DNA of 64,000 nucleotides. Source: Halichoerus grypus. Its lineage: Eukaryota > Chordata > Mammalia > Carnivora > Phocidae. Every line of letters starts with the position of its first letter. Position 1 is the first letter of the stretch. Of this stretch, positions 55,901-64,000 are shown piece after piece. The position numbers and the translations under genes were made by a program. The DNA lies in the NCBI RefSeq assembly GCF_964656455.1, contig NC_135717.1, positions 13,038,775 through 13,102,774 of the forward strand, in the 5' to 3' direction. The notes below the pieces were generated by a model that was given only the letters and a program-made list of their open reading frames with translations, made no database searches and had not been told where the DNA came from.

Positions 55901-57489
55901 TGGCACGGTGCATTAGAAAGAAGTCTGGCCCAGCACCCCCGGGACTGTGGTACAGCCACGGTGATGCCGTGAGCCGGGCATGCAGCGTAGAGCAAACGCA
56001 TCATCTCTCCAGGCCCTCAGCAGCGCCTCTGATAAACGAGAGTGTCAGCTCTGCCACTCTTTGATTTCTGAACTTGTGGGCACGTGGACTTGACAGCAGA
56101 GGCCATAAGCAGTGGAAGTCTTGGATGCCAGACACGGGGCAGATGCTAGGGTAGATGTTCTGCTGTGCACATTCAACCTCTATCCAAATCTTCGTTCCAC
56201 TCGATGGTGTAGACAGCCCCGCAAACTTATTTCTCATTGCACTGCATTCATTTTTCATGTGTCATGGCTTCCTAGAGATCTTATAAGAAAATGAAACACC
56301 TGTTACCAGGTGCACAGCTTCAAGGGGAAAAAGTGACTCATGAGCCTTTGGAAGGGCCTGGGCAGGCCATGGAACCACCTCGAGGCCTGGCCAGAATAAC
56401 CGCTCTACCTTGTTCAAGGGGTCTCATGGTGGCAGTTGTCGTGATACATACAGATCTCAGCAAAGGCAGCTGACCAAGTCTCAACTCTGTCTGTGTCGGC
56501 AGCACAAAGAAGTATGACCTCGTCCTAATGAGCTAGAGCCAGTGAGAACAGGGGGGATGTGTGGGCAACTTTGGTAACTATAGGAAAAAAAAAAAAAAAC
56601 ATTTTAAATGTGGGGACATGGGCTAGGACAGAGCATGGAGAGCTAAATACTTACACACTAATGATTTTTGAAAAGGACTTCTAAGGGTGGATTGGGAATC
56701 CTCATGAAAAGGCCTTCTGGCCCTTCTCTGGGCTGGACACTTATCAGTAGCCCCCAGCCCAGCCCCGTCCCCCACCCTTTTCCTCCAAGGAAAAACACAC
56801 TTCCACCAACAAACCGCACGTACTCAAGGAGTGCTCTGGTCCCTGGACCCTCTGGCTTCTCAGACCTCTCTTGCGTCATGGCTTTCTTTCACCAGAGGAG
56901 CTGGTCCAGAGATAGAGGGGCGAGATGCTAGCAACAAAGTCTGCTGCCCTGTGTGGCCTGGTTGGAGCTAAGTCAAGGGCTGGAGAGACTGGGAGGCGCC
57001 CACCCGCCGAGGATCTGAGCGCTGAGTTCCAAGTGACCACCAAGGGGCAGTCCAGATGGACAGTGATCGGCTGTCACGTGGGACAGCAGCTCTCCCGTGA
57101 TGAGGAGGCACAGGTTGAAGCGTTGAGCCCATGTCAGTTGATTTTGCTCTACTCCATCGTATTTCCTTAATTCTTCCAAGGACTGTTAAAAATGTAGCTT
57201 GACAAAATGGCTCCATAAACAGTTTGGGCAGCAGTGGCCTCCACACAGTTAGACATGCTGCTTCCATTGGTGAGTTGTTTCTAACTACGGAACTTCTCAG
57301 AGCCTTGAGTGTGCTAAGTGTCCTTGGTGAATATCCCAGACGAAGATACGGTAATGAGGGTTTTGACTCGAAAGCCTTTCCCCACTGAGAATCCGCTTGG
57401 ACCTGGGACCCTCGGGTCCTTGGACCCTGGCACAGTGTCCTGTCGGGACTGACGTGGAGTTTGCAGACTGGCCACAGTGGCACAGCCTT
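55901..57489. other. Unassigned DNA
   Basis: An A run at 56584-56600. The 246-codon minus frame (56968-57708) occupies the end but crosses an antisense MIR and shows no domain, so I do not call it a gene. Confidence 0.45.
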
Positions 57490-57494
57490 GGGAG

Positions 57495-57615
57495 ATGCTG
57501 TAACCTTCTCTGACCCCATTTCCTCATCGAGACAATGGGGTAGTGCCACTGGCCTGTCCCCCAGGATTGTTATGAAATACTCTGTAGGAAAACAGTTCGG
57601 ACTAACACGGACTAG
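57495..57615 (+). repeat. MIR fragment (sense)
   Basis: 'ctgaccccatttcctcatcg' with 'agacaatggggtagtgccac' and 'caggattgttatgaaatact' are the central-to-3' part of MIR. Confidence 0.6.
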
Positions 57616-57829
57616 GATTAGCATTGCTGCATGGGGACAGCACTGGGTAGGATACAGCCCTCCAGGCCTTAACCGCTTGATCGCCCTGGGGCTTGGAACC
57701 TCCCCCACCCTGCAGAAACTTCCCTCTCCTTATGTCCCTAACCCTGTCTCTGAGCTACTTCTCGTAACCACCCCTTCAACTAAACGTTGGTACCCCTGAG
57801 GCTTCTGTCTTCGGGTCTTTTTCTTTCCA

Positions 57830-58265
57830 CCCGGGACCATTTCTCTCAGACTTTCCATCGTGTCAGCATCGCGTATACCCGGCCACCGTGTTCTGTCTCT
57901 AACATTAACTGCTCTCATAAGCTCTGGATCCAGACTGCCAGCTTCGCACCGGGCGTTTCTGTGCATTTATCTCCCACTGAACGCTGGCCCATCTGTTTAC
58001 CGTTCCCCACACACTGTGCTCCGTCCCGACCGGGCGTCACCCTGCGAGCTGCCGGCGAGCTCCTGCCCGGCCTTCAGAACCCAGTCCCAGTGCCTATCCC
58101 TTGCTTATGCCCTCCTCTGTGCCCCTGCCGAACTTTGCGCACGTCTAACGGGTCACGGCTAGCTCACATCGGCATCGCGGTTACTGGGTTTGATGAAGGC
58201 AGGGACTGTGCCTTCTCACCAGGAGGCAGAGTGCGGGGCACGTGGTAGGTCTGGTAAGGTGGATG
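57830..58265 (+). repeat. Probable L2 (sense), tail clearer than body
   Basis: 'gatgaaggcagggactgtgc' and 'gggcacgtggtaggtctgg' fit the L2 tail. The upstream part is GC-rich and only loosely L2-like. Confidence 0.4.
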
Positions 58266-58559
58266 CTGTGCCTCATCCTAGTCATGCCCGTGCAGCAGGG
58301 GAGAGCTTCATCTTTAATGCCACAGCTGGCTTTAACACCAGAGCCCCGAACCTGCCGGAAACCGGTTTTCTCTGTTCCGCCACTGGCTGGGGCTTGCAGG
58401 CCCCCAGCAGCTGAAGACCCGCGGAGGCTCCCGAGGAGGCCACAGGTGCCTCTGGCTGCAGCCCGCCCCCCCCAACCTTGGCTCCCGGCCGGCCAGTGCT
58501 CCCAGCCCATGGCCCTTGCCTGCTGGAGGGGAGCAGGAAGCCCACCCTCTCCTCCCCAG
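58266..58559. other. Unassigned GC-rich DNA
   Basis: GC-rich unique sequence with overlapping frames on both strands and no recognised domain. Confidence 0.4.
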
Positions 58560-58815
58560 CTTGGCCGAGTCGTGTTGATATTCTGGCGGCATAGCCTGGC
58601 TTGTTATAGAGCACATGCTTTGCAGATTAGCCTGTTTGTATAGCCAATCGAACATGTGCCCCATTAAAAATTAAAGCATCGTGTTTTGAGGCTGGAGCAG
58701 GAGAATCAGCTGCCACCGTGTAGCAGACATGCAAAGCCCAGAGCCCATTACCATAGGTTACAGCGAATGTTAATCAGCGCCAGCGCAGTTAAGTGATGCG
58801 GCTTGTGCAGCTGGC
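58560..58815. promoter_or_regulatory. Candidate enhancer-like block next to CpG-rich patch
   Basis: Repeat-free AT-rich sequence with CCCATTAAAAATTAAAGC, AGCCCATTACCATAGG and GCGAATGTTAATCAGCGCC. It contrasts with the GC-rich DNA on both sides and ends about 100 bases before the CpG-island-like segment. Confidence 0.45.
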
Positions 58816-58919
58816 AGTTCCTCCATCTCCGCACAGATGTGTCCTCGAGTCCCGGAGGTGGCCGGATCACACGAGTTGTCGGGGGCAGGCAGATCTGATG
58901 CTGACTGTCGGTATCACCT

Positions 58920-59260
58920 CGTGGGTTTGCGCGCAGCCAGCTGAGCGGCGACGAGCAGGATGCCCCCGGGCCCTACTTCCAGCAGGCCCTCCGGAAGCTG
59001 GGGCAGAGAGTCTGCATGAGGCCCAGAGGAAAGCAGGACTGTGTCGCTGAATAGCCGAGAACACCCGGAGTAACGCTCTTGAGTCTGTTCCATGAAACCT
59101 TACCCAGCTGCGCCCTGCGAGAGGCGTCCAAGCCGGGGCGGGGAGCGTCCCCACCTCCACTCTGTGCTGCGCGCTGGTTACCGGCGGCCAGGAACGTGCA
59201 CGCATTCCTCTCCGCTGGCTTGGGCAGGTGCAGGGACACCTCCCCGTATCCGAAGCTGGA
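58920..59260. promoter_or_regulatory. CpG-island-like segment
   Basis: By hand count, 26 CpGs in 340 bases at about 65% G+C give an observed/expected ratio near 0.7, in contrast to the CpG-poor remainder of the window. No transposon body explains it. It could be a minor promoter, an orphan CpG island or part of a regulatory element. No initiator, TATA box or first exon can be defended. Confidence 0.5.
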
Positions 59261-59574
59261 GTTGGAACAGCTCCTACTGTGCAAACCGTGCCTGATTCTG
59301 AGCAGCAACGTGTTGTTCCCAAAGCCCACGCTCTTGGTTCTCTGGTCCAGGTGTCCCTACCCTAGAGCCCCGATCAGACACTTTATGCAAAATGAGGGAG
59401 CCAATCGCCATTTGTGCTACCAGCAGTAAGAAGCAACCGATCGCGGCAGGGACAGACGAGGCTGTTACCACTGGACCCGCGCTGCGCTCTCCTGGTGCTG
59501 CTGTACTAGCAGGTGCCGGGGGGCCCCTCCGGTGAAGGGGCAGACACACCACAGACCCGCACGTGCTAACCCCC
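59261..59574. other. Unassigned DNA
   Basis: GC-moderate unique sequence. A 185-codon minus frame (59274-59831) runs through it into a MIR and has no recognised domain. Confidence 0.4.
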
Positions 59575-59705
59575 GTCCCCATTACGTTTCCGTCCGGAAC
59601 AGGTACCATTATTGAGCCCCACAACGGTAGCCCCCTGTTACCAGGAGAGGAAATGAAGCTCAGAGTCATCAAGTGTGGGAAATACTTAAACCGAGACTCA
59701 GGGGC
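59575..59705 (-). repeat. Probable MIR fragment (antisense)
   Basis: 'aggtaccattattgagcccc', 'gttaccaggagaggaaatga' and 'agctcagagtcatcaagtgt' fit an antisense MIR core, diverged. Confidence 0.55.
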
Positions 59706-60359
59706 GATTTCTCCTGACAGAGTTAAATGCTTTACCTGAAGGGTACACTCCAGCTTTCTGGAAAATGCACGGCTGTAGGACAGCCCATTCCTGAATATTA
59801 TCACATGCGGGATGAGAAAAACAGTGGGCAAGTTTATTCATCCTCGGTTCCTTCTAGACAGACAAACTACGCCCTCTTCTTCATCCCTAGGGGTTGCAAA
59901 TTGCTCCTGGGGCATGTAACTGTGGCTGCATATCCCTGCGCTCCAAAGGAGGCCCCGGAACCAGTGGCTTGATTTCTTCCACGTAAATAGAGATACATTG
60001 TTCCTCCCCCATCTTAAAAAATGCTGCTTTGAAAGCCATGCATGACAGTATCACTTCTACCCTGTCTGATCTACTTTCCTCCCCCTCATTTGTTGAAGGT
60101 TCGAGCATCTGCCTCCCTCTTTTCTTCCCACTAAGACAGCATTCACACGGGCAGCCCGTCTGCACCTCAGGCCCCCCAATTCCTGACCTCTTGCAGCTCC
60201 CTCAGCCCCCCCAATCCCATTGTCACACCCTACGTCTTGGCACTACTAGTAATGACACCAGTTTGTAAACTGTGATTTCCAAATCATTGGAGGCAAGGAG
60301 GTCAACGAACTGAGAGTCCAAGATGCTCAGAACCTTCGCTTGGCTTCTCTCACATTTCA
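59706..60359. other. Unassigned DNA
   Basis: Unique, CT-rich in 60055-60235. No repeat or exon recognised. Confidence 0.4.
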
Positions 60360-60870
60360 GCAGAGGTGCTTACCTTGCTCGGACGCCTGCCTCTGCTGCT
60401 CCACCCTCATTTCCCACCGCTCCGCCCAGTCACAGTGGCCTTTGGTCTGTCCTTCCAACAAGCTGGGCCAGTTTGCGCAACAGAGGCTTCTTCCATCTTC
60501 CTGAGTGCTCTCTCCCCTGATAGGATCACTTGCCTTTTACCCTGATTTCATTCGGGTCTCCCTATTTAAATGTCCTTCACTCAGAGAGGCTTTCCCTGAC
60601 TGCTGTGTCACAGCACCAGTCCCCGCCACACCTCAGGTGACTCTGCATCTCCTGGTCCCGCCTTGCTTTTCTTCGTAACACTTCGCCAACATTTACACAC
60701 ACACACACATGCCCGCACACCTCTACACACAGGCATTCAGTTATTCCTTGCCCATCTCCTCCATTGGAGTGTTCATGCCCTGAAGACAGGGGTTTTATAC
60801 TGATGTTTACCACTACACTGCGTGTGTCTATAATGGTCTTTCAGTGGAGAGTTAATTGAATGACTAAAGG
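60360..60870 (+). repeat. L2 (sense), long 3' portion
   Basis: 'aaatgtccttcactcagaga' with 'ggctttccctgactgctgtg' is the L2 TCACCTTCTCAGTGAGGCCTTCCCTGAC region. 'cttgcttttcttcgtaacac' and 'gccctgaagacaggggtttt' follow in order. A (CA)n tract (60694-60712) is embedded. Confidence 0.75.
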
Positions 60871-61704
60871 AAGAAAGGCGTAAGTTTGGTTGGAAGCAGA
60901 TTTTGGAAGTAGGGTGTTAAGAAGACAAGGCCATTGATAAAGCTTTCTAGTAAACTGTCTATCAAAACTATATTTTTTTCCAAATAGTAACACTTTATAA
61001 ATGAGCACATTTCAGTTCCAAGGATTTGGGAAGGCAGAATAATGCATTTTCCTAATATTTTGTGAAATCCAGGACAGAATATTTCAAGTGATGAGGCTCC
61101 TCGTGCTAGGCTTCAGGGTCCCCCCCCCCCATCCCTGTATCACTTCACTGATAGGCTCCTTTCCTCTTGTTTTTCCCCAAACTTTTGTTAACTTTTAATT
61201 TTGTCCTTTGAGGACAAAAACAAGGTTTTAGAATGCCACACCAGGAAAATACAGCTGACCTTTTTAGTGGGTTTGGTGATCTGCGTGGAAGCAGATGGGC
61301 CACAGGGTTGAAAGTGTGGCTTGCAGGCTCTGGAGTGCTCTGGGCATTTCATTCTCTTTACCTTTGAGGATATAAATCATAACATCGGTCCCCTTTACTT
61401 TAGACAAATTAGACTAAAAAGTTTTAAAGGTTTGTGTCTATGAGCAAAAGTGACATAAGATGGTTCTTTTTCATAGGCCTGGTTTGGAAGAAAAGCTCCA
61501 ATCCAGGCGGAGACTGTCATTGTCGTCTAATAATTGAATCTTTCTTTAGTCTTTATCCTCCCTCCTAGATCGTGGCAGATGAGATCATAGCTTCCCTCTT
61601 CAGATTTTTCATTTGGCTTCTTTCTTGTCTTTCCAATAGGAGCTTAATTCTCATCTCAGCCAGTCCATTACTAGGGCCCTTGCTCTAAAGACTGTACATG
61701 CTTG
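60871..61704. other. Unassigned AT-rich DNA
   Basis: A C10-type run near 61121-61131; otherwise no recognised repeat or exon. Confidence 0.4.
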
Positions 61705-62110
61705 TCCCAGATGGGATGCTTTTGGCCACAAGTAACAGAAGGCCTAACCCAAAGTAGCCATAAAAGGGGGATGTTAAGTTAATTATCTCACACGATGAGA
61801 TGTCTAGCAGCAGCCAGGTGAGTGTTGGACTGGCTTCTCTGAGGGTCTCTTGGTTTCACCTTATGTTGATAAGATGGCGGCCATAGCTACAAGCATCGCA
61901 TCCCCACTCCATATGCCCAAGCAAGGGAGGAAGGGGGCAGACCTACTCTTTCCCTGTATGTTTCTTTTCATTAGGAGGGAAAACCCTTTCCAAAGGTCCT
62001 GCAGCAGGCCTCCCCTTAGATCTCATTAGTGACCTAGCCAGAACCGGGTTCCATGTCTACCCAAAACCAGTCACTAGCAAATACTGGTGAGCTTATACCA
62101 CTTGATCATC
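61705..62110. repeat. Ancient dispersed repeat, family not assigned
   Basis: 'ggccacaagtaacagaaggc' and 'taacccaaagtagc' open the element. 'ataagatggcggccatagct' and 'accagtcactagcaaatact' come later in the same order. This order recurs in a common ancient mammalian repeat (LTR- or DNA-transposon-derived). I cannot name the family or orientation securely. Confidence 0.5.
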
Positions 62111-62369
62111 TCCTGGGCTGGGCACATGGTGATCTGATACCTGAACAAAGGTGGGGTTTTCTAATAACAGGGAGAGGGGACAAGCTGCTGGGGAGACCCA
62201 TTGCTTCTGCTGAGAAAAGTTCACTCCAAGTGGAGTAGATTAGCTTGGGGTCTGTTTTGATAGATCAGAGTATTATAAAGCATTTAGAAGTGATCTGAGA
62301 AAACTTGCTTATTTACGATACCACTGTTTGTGTCCGTACCTGTATGATAACACTTACCACGCCACGTCA
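62111..62369. other. Unassigned DNA
   Basis: Nothing recognised. Confidence 0.35.
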
Positions 62370-62520
62370 CGATTCCGTGTCTGCACGTCACCAGGGGCCT
62401 CAGACTTCTTCTCTGTGTCTGGGACACCCAGGACAGTGCCTAGAACTTTATAGAGGTAGAGGCCCACTCAGTGTTTGCTCAGTGAATGAATGAACGAACA
62501 AATGAATGAATGAACAGATA
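62370..62520 (+). repeat. L2 3' end (sense)
   Basis: 'tgtctgggacacccaggaca' with 'gtgcctagaactttatagag', 'ctcagtgtttgctcagtgaa' and a (GAAT)n tail are the typical L2 end. The tail grades into GAATGAACGAACAAATGAAT repeats. Confidence 0.72.
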
Positions 62521-62523
62521 AGC

Positions 62524-62700
62524 AAATGGCAAGGAAGGTATTTGTGAAGCCATGTCTTATGAAAATAACAGTTGAAATAATTATAAGTGTTTACCTGGAG
62601 ACAGAATGAATAAACAAAGGAATAATCAAATGATGACTAAGGTGTTTTTGAAGCCGTGTCCTATGAACTATGAAAATGACTCTGTTTACCTGCAGAAGAA
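62524..62700. repeat. Diverged tandem duplication, about 100-bp period
   Basis: AAGGTATTTGTGAAGCCATG (from 62535) recurs as AAGGTGTTTTTGAAGCCGTG (from 62639). TGTTTACCTG recurs at 62588 and 62683. Spacing shifts from 104 to 95 bases, so indels followed the duplication. It directly follows an L2 tail. Confidence 0.7.
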
Positions 62701-63559
62701 AAGATTTGAGGAATTCAGGGACCTTCTGAAATGCAGTACTTAAAATCCTTTCCCGCAAAAGAGAGATTAGAATTACCTTGTGGGTATCTCTAAGGACAGA
62801 GCTAGGAAAAGTGAGTCGGAAGTACAAAGAGACAGAAAGCTCTTTCTTGTATTGAGCCAAAGTCTAAAAGTAGAGCTATGAAAAGATGGAATTTGCTACT
62901 TAGGCAAGAGTGAGCTTGCTATTGCCAAGCACAGAGCCAACTAGCCACTTGGCTGGATACCATAAGGGGAGGTTCCATTTGCTTGTGGAGATTAGACCAG
63001 ATGTTGCTTGTTCTCTGATTGTAACCCTGGAAGTGATGGGATCCTCTGAAATTCCAAGAAATTTTCAGGAACAGAACTCTTACCACTAAACGTTGAGGTG
63101 GAGGAAGTATAGTCATTATTTCCAAAGTAGCAAGAGATGTAATGATGCTATAAAACATTTTTGAGTAAACCCATCTGTATTTATCATTCCCAATTATATG
63201 TGCTGGGCTTCTTTTGAGCTCAATATTTTGTTAAGAAAAATTCTTGAAAAAGGACAAGATGTTCGATCTCACTGGTTCCGTCCATCTTTGTGGGATCTGC
63301 TTCCCACTTCAGCACATTGTCCTGTTTACATGTGTTTGAAATTCACCTTGTGAACTCTTGACATATTTGGGGAGAGTGTGAAGAGAGGTGCTTAGCTCCT
63401 GTGGGGTGGGGGAGTGGGGTTGGGTCCGCATGTATTCTCTCCCTACCCACCTGCAGAACTGAAAGAGAAGAGAGGTAGAAATTGAGAAACGGTGGGGCAT
63501 CGCTCACTCTTGTAATTTTAGTGGGGGAGTGTACTGCATATGTATATTCCCTCAGTAAA
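62701..63559. other. Unassigned DNA
   Basis: Unique AT-rich sequence with no recognised repeat or exon. Confidence 0.4.
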
Positions 63560-64000
63560 ACAGGTGTTCTGCCCTTAACGTGGTAATTATAGACAATTTC
63601 AGATCAATGATCTTCACTTACTTCATATCATAGTGGTATTTTTTTCCATATTTAACCGCCCTGTGATGTAGAAAGCTTGTTCACCCTTGACAAAATCAAA
63701 GTGCCTATAGATTTTCTGAAATAAGCCCCCTTTCTGGAAATATTTTGTGGTTAGTTTCAAAATGTAATATCCTGAGGAAGGTTTAGGTTGGCTTTTTATT
63801 TTAATATAAAAGAAGAAAGTAAAATCACTGTGCAATGAGTGATTTTACTTCCATTAGCCTTAATGTCTTTGTGGTTTCATTTGAGGTCACTACTAGATTA
63901 TTTTTCTTGCATTATTTCATCAGCTGTCAGTTCTAGTAATATAATGTAATTTATTCAGTGCTGTGATTTTTAGAAGACATGACTGTAAGCACGGAAGGCA
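63560..64000. promoter_or_regulatory. Candidate enhancer-like block running off the end
   Basis: AT-rich and repeat-free, containing GTGGTAATTATAGAC, the perfect inverted repeat at 63817-63850, TCCATTAGCCTTAATG and GTAATATAATGTAATTTATTC. It continues beyond the window. Confidence 0.42.
63817..63850. repeat. Perfect inverted repeat, 13-bp arms, 8-base loop
   Basis: AAGTAAAATCACT (63817-63829), loop GTGCAATG, then AGTGATTTTACTT (63838-63850), with no mismatch. It is not a transposon end I recognise and lies in an enhancer-like block. Confidence 0.95.

Noticed and set aside
56480..56520. U6-like word TGTCGGCAGCACA
   Set aside because: The match ends after about a dozen bases. The rest of U6 snRNA is absent.
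56968..57708. 246-codon minus-strand frame, the longest in the window
   Set aside because: It reads through an antisense MIR, has no recognised domain, and sits in GC-rich DNA where stops are rare. Nothing suggests a promoter or exon framing.
59274..59831. 185-codon minus-strand frame near the CpG-rich patch
   Set aside because: It extends into a degraded MIR and lacks any domain. A CpG-rich neighbourhood alone is not evidence for a coding exon.
1..64000. CRISPR arrays, insertion sequences, operons or riboswitches
   Set aside because: No prokaryotic signal of any kind; the repeats are mammalian retroposons and DNA transposons.

Overview
This looks like 64 kb of non-coding mammalian nuclear DNA from a carnivore. 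Eight tRNA-derived short interspersed elements of the CanSINE (SINEC) type are present, several ending in the (CT)n-TCAAATAAATAAATAAAATCTT-A(n) tail typical of Carnivora. The youngest copies (about 31.0, 42.9 and 52.1 kb) carry the body form I associate with bears, mustelids and pinnipeds. I see no copy of the dog-type SINEC_Cf and none of the cat-type body. A caniform outside the dog family (Arctoidea) is the best inference; the species and locus cannot be named from the sequence.

I found no protein-coding exon, no tRNA or other structural RNA gene and no intact mobile-element gene. The longest open frames (up to 246 codons) are chance frames in GC-rich DNA; the longest runs through an antisense MIR. 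The window reads as intergenic or intronic.

Layout. 0-3 kb: unique DNA with two enhancer-like AT-rich blocks. 3-6 kb: an old L1 ORF2 fragment split by a CanSINE, then two MIRs. 8-10.5 kb: CA/TG microsatellites, L2 fossils and a further enhancer-like block. 14-18.2 kb: a dense cluster of enhancer-like blocks almost free of repeats. 18.8-21 kb: an L2 split by a CanSINE, a MIR and a hAT-type DNA transposon. 22-24.6 kb: enhancer-like blocks around an antisense L1. 25-34.5 kb: a repeat-rich stretch with MIR, L1, L2, three CanSINEs and a Tigger-type DNA transposon. 35-38 kb: enhancer-like blocks with RFX-like and FOX-like sites. 38-43 kb: an LTR-like fossil, two interrupted MIRs and a 113-bp exact dispersed duplication. 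44-48.5 kb: unique DNA and two enhancer-like blocks. 49.8-54.9 kb: L1 territory, including an L1 3' end whose two halves face opposite ways. 55.5-59.3 kb: enhancer-like DNA beside a CpG-island-like patch. 59.5-64 kb: L2/MIR fossils, ending in an AT-rich block with a perfect 13-bp-arm inverted repeat.

No genes cooperate here. If the window has a function, it is probably cis-regulation of a gene outside it. The enhancer-like calls rest on composition, lack of repeats and clustered transcription-factor-like motifs, not on an alignment. Repeat family names come from remembered consensus features; no database was searched.
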